NCBI RefSeq assembly: GCF_023282985.1
Contig: NZ_JAGQDC010000004.1
Coordinates: 124,001 to 188,000, forward strand
Direction of reading: 5' to 3'
Source of the DNA: Serratia silvae
GTDB taxonomy: Bacteria > Pseudomonadota > Gammaproteobacteria > Enterobacterales > Enterobacteriaceae
Length of the DNA stretch: 64,000 nucleotides
How positions within the stretch are numbered: the stretch's first letter is position 1; every line of letters starts with the position of its first letter. The notes under the pieces were generated by a model. It did no database searches. It was not told the origin of the DNA and saw nothing but the letters and a program-made list of their open reading frames with translations. The translations under genes were made by a program, and so were the position numbers. This document shows positions 34,677-47,017 of the stretch, one piece after another.

Positions 34677-37250
34677 TTATGCCTCCACATCGTCGTATGA
34701 CGCAGCCGTCGGTTTATCACCGGCAGGCGCTTTCGCGCTCACCAGATGGCACGGCAGCAGCAAGGTATTCATTAGCATGTCCGCTGGCAGTGGAGTTGGC
34801 ATGCGCACTTCGCACTGGGCACTACCATTCCACTGCACCGTCATGGTTTCATCCGCTTTAATGCCGCTCAGATAGACGCTACCGCCGTCATTAACAATGC
34901 CGGTTTCCTGTTTGCGGGCATTGATTACCGTGGCACCAAACGGTGGCTCACTGCCATCGGCCAGCTTAATCACCGCCATCGCCTTCTCACCGGCAATCAC
35001 ATCAAACTGGCGATAGCCAATGGCCCCTTCCGTCAGCGTGGCCTGCACCACCGAGTTGGTGGCTTCTGCGTTATCCCCCAGCTGATTCAGGTCGATGCTC
35101 GCCTTGTTGCGGTAGTAGCTGTTCACATCGCCTATCACCGCCTTGCCCCAGAGGTTGGTTCGGCTGGTGCTGCCATAGCCGCGCACCGGCACATTCGGCA
35201 CCCCCTGAGTGTCAATCAGCATCCGGGTACTGCCCGGCATCCCGGAACGGTGCGCGGCACCACCCTCGGCGGTCATCGTCATCCCGCCCTGTAGCGACAA
35301 GCCGAAAGCGCTATAGCTATTCTGCTGATAACTGGCGTTGGCACTCATGCGGGCAATATCCCCCTCATGGTTGTAATAGCCACTCATGTTGACCCCGCTG
35401 CGCGAGCTACCGGCATTGAGCTGATAGTTATTGTGTTCATCTACCCGGGTGAAGTACCCCACGCGGTGGGTGGTGTCTTTGCGGTTCACCGTAGTGTCAT
35501 AGCTGACCGTTGACTTATTGCCCCACGGCAGCGACAGCGACAGGTAAGCGCCATCATCTTTGATGCCGTTATATTGGTTGCGGTATGCCGACAACGACAG
35601 GCTCAGATTACGCAACCGCCCCACGTCGAAATAGCGCGACATCGTCAGGTTATAACGGTCATTGGCCGGGCGATCCCAGTAGGTCTCATGGCTGTAATTG
35701 ATGTAGCTGCTCAGCCCCCAATCACGGAAGTGTTTATTAAAGGTGATGGTGTACATCTGCTTACCACTACCGGTCCGGGTGCCGTAATAGCGCGCATCCA
35801 GGTACTCGCTCATGCTCATAAAGTTCTGCTCAGAGAAGCGGTAGCCGGCAAAGGTCACCTGGCTGTCGTACTCATCGAAGTTCTTCGAATAGCTCAGGCG
35901 GTATGAGCCGCCGCTGAGCGTGCCACTTTCCTGTGGCAATCGCGCCCGTGACTGGGTAGCGTCAAAGGACAGCGCCCCCAGCGCCATCAGGTCACGTCCA
36001 AGGCCCATCGACAGTGCGTTATAATCCCCGCCTGCCAGTGCGCCGCCATACAGCGACCAACCGTTGCTCACCCCCCAGGAAAACTCCCCAGTACCAAATA
36101 GCGGGCCACGCGAATGGTGTTGCCAGTCCGAGGGTTTACCCGCTGCCAATTTGAAGCGCACCGACCCTGGGCGCGTCAGATACGGGATGCTGGCTGTGTT
36201 CACCGTGAACGTCTGTACGCTGCCATCCTGTTCTTCTACCCGCACCTCCAGCTCGCCGCTGACCGCATCGTTGATGTCCTGAATACGGAACGGCCCTGAA
36301 GCGACCGTCGTTTCATACAGCACCCGCCCTTGCTGGCTGATAGTCACCTTGGCGTTGGTTTTCGCCACGCCGACCACTTCCGGGGCGTAGCCACGCAGAT
36401 TCGGTGGCAGCATGTTGTCATCCGACAACAGGCTGACCCCGCTAAAGCGGAAGCTGTCGAACATGCCTGAATCCAGGTAGTTCTCCCCCATCATCAACTT
36501 CGAGCGCAATGTCGGAATGGCGCGGTAGGCGTAATAACGGCTCCACTGCAACTGCTTGTCTGTTGGTCGCCCCGACCCGGTCTGATGGTTGATATTGGCC
36601 TGCCAGTCTGCCCGCAGACGCCAGGACCCCAGATTGGCCCCTGCGGTACCATTGCCGCTGAGGTTGTAGCTGCTCGCCCCCTGCTTCGACTGCTTTTGCG
36701 TCCGCGTATTGAGGTTATAATCCAGTAACAGCCCGGGGATCCCGTCATCCCAGCGCGACGGCGGATCCCAGTTCTCTGCGGTGTACTCCAGGAAGGCTTG
36801 CGGGATATTCAGGTACAGGGCGTTGGTGGCCAGATCGCCCCGCACTTCCATCCCCTGCACGCTGCCCTCGTCCAGACATTCGCCGCCATGCCACCAGGTC
36901 ACCTCCTTGAGCACGCCTTCCTTGAATCCCAGCTCGTTCGCCAGCGCCTGGTTGATACAGGCGCGGCTGCCGCTCGGTTCATCCTCCGGCACATAAAACG
37001 GGATCTGCTGCTCTGGCAGGTCATTCTTGTTGACATGTACCGCCATGCCGTAAGTGCCTGGCATGATGTAACCACCTCGGGAAAACTGGCTGAGATCGAT
37101 ATTCCGTCGATCATTCACATCCAGCACGTCGGTATTAAATTGAATTTCCTCGGCAGCAAACACCACCATCGATGGTGTGCCCAGCGCAAGGGAAATACAC
37201 AGCCCCAAGACTTGCAGACGAGCCAACTTCCCTGCAGGTGACAATCCCAT
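34677..37250 (-). CDS. Outer-membrane fimbrial usher (PapC/MrpC family)
   Basis: An 857-residue usher. Signal peptide to about residue 32, then the N-terminal chaperone-binding domain (IQFNTDVLD, DLSQFSRGGYIMPGTYGMAV, two Cys at SGSRACINQ and HGGECLDE). Next comes a 24-strand pore with plug domain (VVGVAKTNAKVTISQQGRVL) and C-terminal domains ending near PCHLVSAKAPAGDK. It secretes and polymerises subunits in order. Position third in the operon after major and terminator subunits matches MR/P and Pap operons. Confidence 0.96.
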   Translation of the reverse strand: MGLSPAGKLARLQVLGLCISLALGTPSMVVFAAEEIQFNTDVLDVNDRRNIDLSQFSRGGYIMPGTYGMAVHVNKNDLPEQQIPFYVPEDEPSGSRACINQALANELGFKEGVLKEVTWWHGGECLDEGSVQGMEVRGDLATNALYLNIPQAFLEYTAENWDPPSRWDDGIPGLLLDYNLNTRTQKQSKQGASSYNLSGNGTAGANLGSWRLRADWQANINHQTGSGRPTDKQLQWSRYYAYRAIPTLRSKLMMGENYLDSGMFDSFRFSGVSLLSDDNMLPPNLRGYAPEVVGVAKTNAKVTISQQGRVLYETTVASGPFRIQDINDAVSGELEVRVEEQDGSVQTFTVNTASIPYLTRPGSVRFKLAAGKPSDWQHHSRGPLFGTGEFSWGVSNGWSLYGGALAGGDYNALSMGLGRDLMALGALSFDATQSRARLPQESGTLSGGSYRLSYSKNFDEYDSQVTFAGYRFSEQNFMSMSEYLDARYYGTRTGSGKQMYTITFNKHFRDWGLSSYINYSHETYWDRPANDRYNLTMSRYFDVGRLRNLSLSLSAYRNQYNGIKDDGAYLSLSLPWGNKSTVSYDTTVNRKDTTHRVGYFTRVDEHNNYQLNAGSSRSGVNMSGYYNHEGDIARMSANASYQQNSYSAFGLSLQGGMTMTAEGGAAHRSGMPGSTRMLIDTQGVPNVPVRGYGSTSRTNLWGKAVIGDVNSYYRNKASIDLNQLGDNAEATNSVVQATLTEGAIGYRQFDVIAGEKAMAVIKLADGSEPPFGATVINARKQETGIVNDGGSVYLSGIKADETMTVQWNGSAQCEVRMPTPLPADMLMNTLLLPCHLVSAKAPAGDKPTAASYDDVEA

Positions 37251-37303
37251 ATCCCTAACCTTTTTATTAATGCCTGCTTACGACGGCGATGTATTAACGT
37301 CGT

Positions 37304-37846
37304 TTAGAAATAATCCAATTTAAAACGGATGGATGAAAAGTAACTCCCGGCTTTCAATGCATGGTTATTCGCTACCAACTTCATGGTGTAGTTAAGCTGC
37401 ATAGCGCCAGGCGTTATATTCCTCAGTGGCAAAGGACTTCCCGGGATGGCGGCATGGCCGCCAGATTCATTAATTTGTAGCGCTACGCCTGATGCGTCCC
37501 CTTGCACACCAAATAATGCCCCCTCGGCATCACCATCAAAAGTCACCTGAAAATTTTTCCAGTCCGGGAATTTATTACCATCACGTTCTAAATCACAATT
37601 CACCAGTTCAATGGTGAAGGGTTTACTACGGCCATGGCCATCACGAATAATATCTGCCACAGGAACAATACCCAGATCAATAGTCTGATCGCGACTCTCT
37701 ACGGCAATCGCACAAGCGGTATCAATAATGGCTCCTTGCATATTGACCCGTCCCCATCCCTGAGCAATATTTACCGCCTGAGAAGTAAAGGGAGTCATGA
37801 GAAATATGAAAGAAAACACTATCGTGATATTTTTTATGCCCAGCAT
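37304..37846 (-). CDS. Fimbrial assembly-terminator subunit (PapH/MrpB-like)
   Basis: A 180-residue pilin located between major subunit and usher, the position of papH and mrpB, whose products end polymerisation and anchor the fibre. ATG 37846 (MLGIKNITIVFSF) has AAGGA eight bases upstream; the frame begins further up at 37885. Signal peptide to about residue 24 (TSQA), Cys pair (DTACAIAV, LVNCDLER), C-terminal strand SIRFKLDYF. Terminators lack the P5 pocket used by the next subunit; I cannot judge that from sequence alone. Confidence 0.83.
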   Translation of the reverse strand: MLGIKNITIVFSFIFLMTPFTSQAVNIAQGWGRVNMQGAIIDTACAIAVESRDQTIDLGIVPVADIIRDGHGRSKPFTIELVNCDLERDGNKFPDWKNFQVTFDGDAEGALFGVQGDASGVALQINESGGHAAIPGSPLPLRNITPGAMQLNYTMKLVANNHALKAGSYFSSIRFKLDYF

Positions 37847-37936
37847 GGCCCGATCCTTATTCCACTTCTCTCCTAGGAAAAGCATGCGGATTTCTCCGCA
37901 TGCAAAACGCGTAACTTAAAATAAAGGGAGTAATAC

Positions 37937-38473
37937 TTACTGGTAAGCCAACGTGAAATCGGCAACCGTCTGGAATTCACCTTCAGTCACGGCAGCAGAG
38001 GCGCCATCACCCTGCATATAAGCGGCAAAGCTCAGGGTGTTATTACCATTTTGCAGCAGTTGCGCCTTGGTTGCCTTGCCCAGTTCAATCACTTTACCTG
38101 AACCATCGGTGATCGCGACGCTAGCTCCTTTTGCCGTACCGGTAATCCCCAGCAGACCATTGCTAGCAATAGACTCCATACCGGTGAAGGTCACGGTGAC
38201 TTTATTGTTGTCTTTCTCACCCACTTCGCAGTTTTCCAAATCGATGGAGAAATTACGTGGGGTAGATTTACCGCCGTCTTTCAGCGCTACTTTAGAAATC
38301 TGGCCTAGCTCAATCGTCTGATCGATGCTATCAGGGGTGATAGAACATGGTGCATCGATGATAGAACCGGTAAAGGTCACTTTACCGTGCCCCTGATCTT
38401 TTACCGCTGCGTGAGCCAGAGAAGACATACCAAAAGCCATCACTGCTACCATCATGATCTTGTTCAGTTTCAT
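37937..38473 (-). CDS. Major fimbrial subunit (PapA/MrpA-like)
   Basis: A 178-residue pilin, first gene of the operon. Signal peptide MKLNKIMMVAVMAFGMSSLA, mature part with N-terminal extension VKDQGHGKVTFTGSIIDAPC, Cys pair (DAPCSITP, LENCEVGE) and C-terminal strand VADFTLAYQ. Ribosome site AAGGAC lies close to the ATG. The 383-base upstream region is AT-rich and faces the divergent membrane regulator pair. I saw no invertible-promoter repeats there. Confidence 0.93.
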   Translation of the reverse strand: MKLNKIMMVAVMAFGMSSLAHAAVKDQGHGKVTFTGSIIDAPCSITPDSIDQTIELGQISKVALKDGGKSTPRNFSIDLENCEVGEKDNNKVTVTFTGMESIASNGLLGITGTAKGASVAITDGSGKVIELGKATKAQLLQNGNNTLSFAAYMQGDGASAAVTEGEFQTVADFTLAYQ

Positions 38474-38856
38474 GCAAAAAGTCCTTAAAATTTAAATTCC
38501 ATAAGTCTCAGTTTCAATGGATGCGAGATCCATGTGTTTTATCGTCAGCCCCCTAAAACTGCTTCCTTGGTGTCTTTGGCAAGGCCAGTAAAACACAAGC
38601 AGCCTCAAGTCTGCCGATGTGGATAAAGCTACCATAAAAACAAAAATTAGATATTTGCATTAAAAAATAGCACTTATTTAGATTTTTACTCTAAAAAATA
38701 AGAATTACTCAAGATTACTCATAAAAAAACCAAGGGTTAACAAACATTACTAGATTTAAGTATCCCATCTATAAATACGAAGTGTTCTTAATGGTTTGAC
38801 TCGCGTGGGGATTACCTATAAAAAACCCTTTCTCGCACACTTAATGAGTATTTCTT
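38474..38856. promoter_or_regulatory. Divergent promoter region between fimbrial operon and membrane regulator
   Basis: A 383-bp AT-rich intergenic stretch. It contains two ATTACTC heptamers at 38704-38710 and 38714-38720, offset by 10 bp, one helical turn apart. Such tandem sites on one DNA face are what ToxR/PsaE-type winged-helix proteins tend to bind. No recombinase-type inverted repeats were seen. Confidence 0.45.
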
Positions 38857-39594
38857 ATGCTTTATATCATCAATAAGGTGATTAAATATTCACCGGAATC
38901 AAAAGAACTATCACAGGTTCAAGAGGAACAAAATTCATTGGTCTTGTCTAATCAGGCCTCACGGTTACTAATGGAGTTGATAAAAAACACAGGGAATGAC
39001 TTAAGCCGTGATTATTTGCTGAAACATACTTGGGAGGATTTTGGACTCACACCATCAAACAACAACCTTTACAACGCGGTAAGTGAGTTAAGGAAAGCCA
39101 TATCAAGCCTTGGCATTACAGAGAAAGTTATCATCACCATCCCAAAGGTAGGGTTCAAGTTTAATTGCAATATTGATATTTTACCCACAGAAACAAATAC
39201 AACAAAAGATGAAAACGAGGAAATAAAAGCGATATCAGTAAAAGGTAAAAAATGGGTCATATCGTTTTTTGCATTCTGCATAGCAGCATTTGTAATTCTT
39301 TATTATTCAATTGTACAACAGAAGGAGATAAAAATGAAAAAGTCCACTACTTCTTTAGTGGAGGTTTATGAGAAATGTCATATTTACTCATTAGACAACC
39401 CATTATTACATGTTAGAGATAAAATATTGGATAATGTACTTGAACGAGCAAACTTTAAAGACGAGTGTAAAACGAAGGGCTACAGCATATATTACAGCGA
39501 TTTAAAATCAATAGATGACTATGTTTTTATTGGCGCATGTCTTAAATCCCATGGGGACCAAAAAACAAAATGTTTCAGCATCAAGTATGAATAA
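38857..39594 (+). CDS. Membrane-anchored winged-helix regulator (ToxR/PsaE/CadC type)
   Basis: A 245-residue protein: N-terminal winged helix (residues 20-108; LLMELIKNTGNDLSRDYLLK, NNLYNAVSELRKAISSLG, ITIPKVGFKFN), a linker, one membrane helix about 130-150 (WVISFFAFCIAAFVILYYSI) and a 95-residue periplasmic domain with four Cys (EKCHIYS, DECKTKG, GACLKS, TKCFSIK). This is the PsaE/ToxR layout: DNA binding in the cytoplasm, sensing in the periplasm. It faces the fimbrial operon, which it probably activates (inference). The downstream gene overlaps it by 8 bases. Confidence 0.83.
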   Translation: MLYIINKVIKYSPESKELSQVQEEQNSLVLSNQASRLLMELIKNTGNDLSRDYLLKHTWEDFGLTPSNNNLYNAVSELRKAISSLGITEKVIITIPKVGFKFNCNIDILPTETNTTKDENEEIKAISVKGKKWVISFFAFCIAAFVILYYSIVQQKEIKMKKSTTSLVEVYEKCHIYSLDNPLLHVRDKILDNVLERANFKDECKTKGYSIYYSDLKSIDDYVFIGACLKSHGDQKTKCFSIKYE

Positions 39595-40063
39595 CATGAA
39601 AAAAAACGCCATATTAATAGCCGGAATCATATTAATTATAGCTATTTCAATTTATAGCTACGAGAAAAAAATAAAGGCTAGGAAGTTACTATTCACGTGT
39701 AATTACAACATTGAATTACATTTCAAGTCAGTAAACACCAATATATTTCAAAAAGTTAACGTTTTCTTTTACGATGATAACTCAGGATTTCAAAGCGCTT
39801 TTGGAAAAATGGAGATAAAGGGGAAAAAACACACCATCGATAATGATAACTTTTTCATTTATAATGAAACCGACAAAAATGGAACCTATACGGTCGAGTA
39901 TAATAAAACAGTAAAAAAATACGATGACAACACACCGGATAACTCATGGGGTGATCTTAGGAATAGAACGTCTGTCTATTACATGACTTTCCATAAGCTC
40001 GATGACGGTATTTTTCTACTCAGAGGGCGGGGGTTCCCAATGCTTCTTTGCACCAATAACTAA
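39587..40063 (+). CDS. Membrane-anchored periplasmic partner of the regulator (ToxS/PsaF-like position)
   Basis: A 158-residue protein with one N-terminal membrane helix (KNAILIAGIILIIAISIYSY) and a periplasmic domain of mixed beta character ending GRGFPMLLCTNN. ATG 39587 overlaps the regulator's stop as ATGAATAA, so the two are translationally coupled; the frame upstream to 39515 lies inside the regulator. In ToxR-ToxS, TcpP-TcpH and PsaE-PsaF pairs such a partner stabilises the regulator's periplasmic domain. I do not recognise a specific family; role is inferred from arrangement and topology. Confidence 0.65.
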   Translation: MNNMKKNAILIAGIILIIAISIYSYEKKIKARKLLFTCNYNIELHFKSVNTNIFQKVNVFFYDDNSGFQSAFGKMEIKGKKHTIDNDNFFIYNETDKNGTYTVEYNKTVKKYDDNTPDNSWGDLRNRTSVYYMTFHKLDDGIFLLRGRGFPMLLCTNN

Positions 40064-40160
40064 TCTCTATCGGGGGTATCGCTGACGCGATATGCAAATC
40101 TGTTCCCGACAGATTTGTCGGCCTCCTTCGGAGGTTCTCATCCTCATAAATTCCAGACGT

Positions 40161-40188
40161 AAAAAAGCCCGCTTAAAAAGCGGGCTTT
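40161..40188 (-). terminator. Rho-independent terminator after tRNA-Pro
   Basis: AAAAAAGCCCGCTT AAAAAGCGGGCTTTCTT is a strong stem with T-rich flanks on both strands. It serves the tRNA on the minus strand and may also stop readthrough from the plus-strand regulator pair. Confidence 0.85.
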
Positions 40189-40196
40189 CTTGAATG

Positions 40197-40273
40197 TGGT
40201 CGGCGAGAGAGGATTCGAACCTCCGACCCACTGGTCCCAAACCAGTTGCGCTACCAAGCTGCGCTACTCGCCG
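40197..40273 (-). tRNA. tRNA-Pro (anticodon UGG), 77 nt with encoded CCA
   Basis: On the minus strand: acceptor CGGCGAG, D arm TAGCGCAGCTTGGTAGCGCA, anticodon arm ACTGG TTTGGGA CCAGT with anticodon TGG, T arm GGTTCGAATCC, closing CTCGCCG A CCA. It reads like enterobacterial proM. The dpp-tRNA-eptB neighbourhood is that of proK in E. coli, where the anticodon is CGG. The accessory block 28.7-40.1 kb lies on its 3' side. Confidence 0.97.
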
Positions 40274-40396
40274 ATGCGGGGCGCATCTTACTGCCGGGCC
40301 GTATACGCGTCAATCTCTTTTTCATCACTGCCTGCCAAGTGGCGCTAAAAGCGCCAGAAAGGCCAGTATCTGAGCGAATACGGCCTTGCTGGTGGT

Positions 40397-42091
40397 TTAC
40401 AGCGCCTTGGCGTCCACTTTGCTCTGCGGAAGGTGGCACCAGTTATTGCTCTCGACAATACCGCCGTCTGGCGAAGTGTAACCCAGGCAGCCGAGGATGG
40501 AATCAAACAGCTCAACGTGGCGGTGCGGTTGGCCAACCCGCTGTTGAACCTGTAACTGCTCAAACGCACTCTTATGCTGCGGGTCTTCGAGGTATTTGTC
40601 AGAAGCCCAGACGATCATCGGCACACGGAACTGCTCCGGCGGGGCCATTTCACGCGGTGTTCCATGCAGATGCGAGTTTTCACCTATGGATTCACCATGA
40701 TCGGCCGCATAAAACACGATGGCTTTCTTATCACGCACCTGATCGATCACGCTGTCGATAAAGGTATCGGTGTACAGCACCGAGTTGTCATAGGCGTTAA
40801 TCAAGCGCTCCTTGGAGCAAAACTCATCCACGCCCATGCATTCCGGCTGATAACGGGCGAAGCTGCGTGGATAGCGCTGCGAATAGAGGTAATGCGACCC
40901 TTTGGTATGCAGGATCACCAGATGTTTGCCGTTCGGATAACGAGCCAGTGACTCTTTCATCTCATCCACCAGCAGCATATCGTCCACCGATTTGCCATCG
41001 TTACGCTTCTCTGAGGCGATCATTTCACGGAATGAGTAGTTATCCACATCGGTATTATTGTAGAACCACACCTCGCTCTGCATTGCGAACAACTCGGAAG
41101 TGAAGCCCAGCTCTTTAAGTACGGCGAAGATATTCTGCTCTTTCAGGGTTCGCTGCGGGTTATCCGAGGTGCCATGCTCGCGCACGAACATACAGCGCAA
41201 CGAAAGCTTGGTAGAGGTGTCACAAGATTCCCCCCGGAATGCCACCAGGTTTTTCTCCTGCGACAGCTTAGGCGTGGTATCACGCTCATAGCCCAGGATA
41301 CCCATATGATCCCAGCGGGTGGTTTCACCGATAATAAACACCACGTAGGTGTCATCTATGCCCTCAGGGGCAACATAGGTGAAGTGCTTGCTTGGGTCGA
41401 ACAGGTTGGCCGCGTCAGTGCTTTCATCGTAGCGGGTATAGGCAAACAGCCCCAGCGCCGAAAGCCAGTTGGAAGGCAGATAAGAGTGTGCAACCACGCC
41501 ACCGTAACTTGGCAGATCGATATTGGTGATCTTTTCCTGTGCGTTTTGCTCTTTATCCAGGGTACGCAACGGCAGCCACACCAGTGCCACCACCGCCAAC
41601 ATGATCAGCAGTGGCTTAATCCGCTGCCCTGGCGTTTTCATTTGTTCGATCAGGGTGTCACGCAGGTTATTGCTCCAGATGCACAGCAGCGGCAAAGCAC
41701 TGACCACAATCATCCACAGCGCAAAGTTCAGCCCAATCACCTCTTTGGAGAGATCGATATCGGTAGTCATCACCGAAACGATAATCCCATAGCCAATCAC
41801 CACGTTGAAGAACGTCATGTAGTAACTGGCTGCAACGGAAATCAGCACCAGCAAAGAGGCAACGATGCGGTAGAACAGCCGGCCCCCCAGGGATACCAGC
41901 CGCATGATAAAGAAGGTGAACAGGACAATAGCGATGACTTCTGTCACCGCAGAAACAACCTTGATCCCCTGAATGCCGTGCGCAAAGGAATCAAAGCGAC
42001 GATAGAAAACGGAAAGGTTTAAAAAGATGCCGATATAGATCGCTAACAATAACGATAAATTCTGCTGTGATAGCGATTTAACTTTGTTCAT
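40397..42091 (-). CDS. eptB: Kdo2-lipid A phosphoethanolamine 7''-transferase EptB
   Basis: A 564-residue inner-membrane enzyme; E. coli EptB has 563. Five membrane helices in the first 190 residues (LLLAIYIGIFLNLSVFYRRF first) precede a periplasmic sulfatase-fold domain. The catalytic Thr lies in IGETTRWDHMGILGYERDTT. Metal ligands are in the YAADHGESIGE segment, with HGTPREMAPPEQFRVPMIVW after it. It adds phosphoethanolamine to the outer Kdo residue of lipopolysaccharide, altering charge and resistance to cationic peptides. Near-identity to EptB (LPSYGGVVAHSYLPSNWLSA) and the position beside tRNA-Pro and dpp distinguish it from EptA and CptA. Its leader is partly duplicated at 21649. Confidence 0.96.
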   Translation of the reverse strand: MNKVKSLSQQNLSLLLAIYIGIFLNLSVFYRRFDSFAHGIQGIKVVSAVTEVIAIVLFTFFIMRLVSLGGRLFYRIVASLLVLISVAASYYMTFFNVVIGYGIIVSVMTTDIDLSKEVIGLNFALWMIVVSALPLLCIWSNNLRDTLIEQMKTPGQRIKPLLIMLAVVALVWLPLRTLDKEQNAQEKITNIDLPSYGGVVAHSYLPSNWLSALGLFAYTRYDESTDAANLFDPSKHFTYVAPEGIDDTYVVFIIGETTRWDHMGILGYERDTTPKLSQEKNLVAFRGESCDTSTKLSLRCMFVREHGTSDNPQRTLKEQNIFAVLKELGFTSELFAMQSEVWFYNNTDVDNYSFREMIASEKRNDGKSVDDMLLVDEMKESLARYPNGKHLVILHTKGSHYLYSQRYPRSFARYQPECMGVDEFCSKERLINAYDNSVLYTDTFIDSVIDQVRDKKAIVFYAADHGESIGENSHLHGTPREMAPPEQFRVPMIVWASDKYLEDPQHKSAFEQLQVQQRVGQPHRHVELFDSILGCLGYTSPDGGIVESNNWCHLPQSKVDAKAL

Positions 42092-42183
42092 GTAACGCAG
42101 TGGCTCCGAGCTTCAAGTTCTGAAACCATCAGACAATCGATATGCCCTCAGGTTCAGCCGATGGGCAATAAGCACTATTCTGC
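42059..42183. repeat. eptB leader region that is duplicated at 21649-21783
   Basis: Source copy of the 125-bp similarity described at 21649. The segment spans EptB codons 1-11 and about 90 bases of upstream DNA. This copy keeps the eptB start codon, which the other copy lacks, so this is the original. Confidence 0.85.
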
Positions 42184-42265
42184 CGAACAGAATCAAGAAA
42201 AATCTCACCAAACAGGCATTTTTTGCCACTTTTTTGCTGAAATTTACGCAGGCAGGGCCAGCGAT

Positions 42266-42284
42266 GGGGGAGCATGGCTCCCCC
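42266..42284 (-). terminator. GC-rich hairpin downstream of ohr
   Basis: GGGGGAGC and GCTCCCCC form an 8-bp stem with a 3-base loop, 28 bases past the ohr stop and upstream of eptB. No T tract follows directly, so it may be a weak terminator or an mRNA-stabilising hairpin. Confidence 0.45.
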
Positions 42285-42311
42285 ACTTTCACCGGTTTTT
42301 GGCAGGAAACA

Positions 42312-42737
42312 TTACTTAATCTTAAGGGTTACATCGATATTGCCGCGCGTGGCATTGGAATATGGGCATACCACATGGGCTTTCTTCACTAACTCTTCCG
42401 CGACGCTACGTTCGACGCCCGGCAGGCTGATATCCAGCTGAACCTCAATGCCAAAACCGTTGGGGATCTCACCGATACCGACGGTGCCCTCAATAGAGGC
42501 TTCGGCAGGAATTTTCACTTTTTCTTTCGAGGCGACAAACTTCAATGCCCCCAGAAAGCACGCAGAGTAACCTGCGGCAAACAGCTGTTCCGGGTTGGTG
42601 ACCTCTCCCCCTGCCCCGCCCATCTCTTTCGGTACGCCTAATTTCACATCCAACACGCCGTCGGATGAGATTGCACGGCCATCACGACCGCCGGTTGCCT
42701 TGGCATGGGCGCGATAAACTACTTTCTCGATAGACAT
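42312..42737 (-). CDS. ohr: Organic hydroperoxide resistance protein Ohr
   Basis: A 141-residue OsmC/Ohr-family peroxidase. Both redox-active cysteines are in place: [11 protein letters not shown] (about residue 60) and [15 protein letters not shown] (about 124), the latter motif being specific for Ohr rather than OsmC. The dimer reduces organic and lipid hydroperoxides using lipoylated proteins as donors. Ribosome site AAAGGAACG precedes ATG 42737. It is usually controlled by OhrR, but no ohrR gene is adjacent here. Confidence 0.95.
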   Translation of the reverse strand: MSIEKVVYRAHAKATGGRDGRAISSDGVLDVKLGVPKEMGGAGGEVTNPEQLFAAGYSACFLGALKFVASKEKVKIPAEASIEGTVGIGEIPNGFGIEVQLDISLPGVERSVAEELVKKAHVVCPYSNATRGNIDVTLKIK

Positions 42738-42872
42738 AGATCGTTCCTTTTCGGGTTGGTGATATGTAGTAATGCATCCGATCCAGTGTAGACCACAACC
42801 CGCGATCGTCTTTCTGCTAGCGGCTCGGTATGCTAGGTTTTATCTATCGGATGCCGCAGGGAAATCAAAAGC

Positions 42873-43472
42873 ATGACTGACACATTGGCCGAATGCGCCC
42901 GCCGCTATGCCTCAAAAGCGCATGGAGCGATCGATCAGCGTCGCAAATACACTAACGCCCCGTATATTGTGCATCCACAGGCGGTGATGGAGATTGTCAG
43001 CAGCGTGCCGCACAGCGAAGCTATGCTAGCTGCAGCCTGGTTGCATGACACCGTAGAAGATACCCCCACCACGCTGGCCGACATCGAAAGCCATTTTGGG
43101 GCGCAGGTTGCGGGCTTGGTCGCTATGCTGACCAACGTTAGCGTCGGCAGCGGGGAGAATCGCTATCAACGCAAGAACCGCGATCGCCAGCATAGCGCCG
43201 CCGCCTCCCCACAGGCCAAAACCATCAAGCTGGCAGATTTGATCGACAACACCCGCTCCCTGCTGCAATACGATAGCCACTTCGCCAAAACCTACCTGGT
43301 GGAGAAACAGCGTCTGCTGGAAGTGCTGACCGAAGGCGATCCACAGCTGTGGAAGCAGGCTAGCTGTATCATCGAACAGGGTTTACAGTCGCTGCTGCTG
43401 CCACCGCATAACGTTCCGGCCCGTTGGTTTGAACATGCTCGTCAGCGCTATCAGGAAAACGAGGTGGCGTAA
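42873..43472 (+). CDS. HD-domain phosphohydrolase (RelA/SpoT-type hydrolase fold)
   Basis: A 199-residue protein with the metal-binding HD signature: YTNAPYIVHPQAV supplies the first His and AAAWLHDTVEDTPTTLADI the His-Asp pair plus the ED of ppGpp hydrolases. KTIKLADLIDNTRSLL gives the last Asp-x-x-x-N. This is the hydrolase half found in SpoT and Mesh1-like proteins, so it may hydrolyse (p)ppGpp or a related nucleotide, but the substrate is not proven by motifs. Ribosome site AGGGAAA is present. Divergent from ohr. Confidence 0.85.
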   Translation: MTDTLAECARRYASKAHGAIDQRRKYTNAPYIVHPQAVMEIVSSVPHSEAMLAAAWLHDTVEDTPTTLADIESHFGAQVAGLVAMLTNVSVGSGENRYQRKNRDRQHSAAASPQAKTIKLADLIDNTRSLLQYDSHFAKTYLVEKQRLLEVLTEGDPQLWKQASCIIEQGLQSLLLPPHNVPARWFEHARQRYQENEVA

Positions 43473-43506
43473 GCTTGAGATGGGTGGGAGACATAAGCAC
43501 TGTGAT

Positions 43507-43557
43507 GGCCCCTCACCCTAGCCCTCTACCTGTGGGAGAGGGCTAGGGTGAGGGGCC
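43507..43557. repeat. Palindromic intergenic repeat, member 1
   Basis: CCCCTCACCCTAGCCCTCT and its inverse flank a short loop (ACCTGTGGG), a near-perfect 50-bp palindrome between the convergent HD and bgl genes. It can fold in RNA from either strand and may act as a bidirectional terminator or a REP-like element. Relatives: 49817-49863, 51235-51271, 61673-61704. Confidence 0.85.
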
Positions 43558-43572
43558 TGTTTTCCTGAGTAA

Positions 43573-47011
<3,439 letters not shown>

Positions 47012-47017
<6 letters not shown>

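Noticed and set aside
38474..38856. Invertible (phase-variable) promoter of the fimbrial operon
   Set aside because: No inverted repeat pair flanking a promoter and no recombinase gene was found near the major subunit gene.
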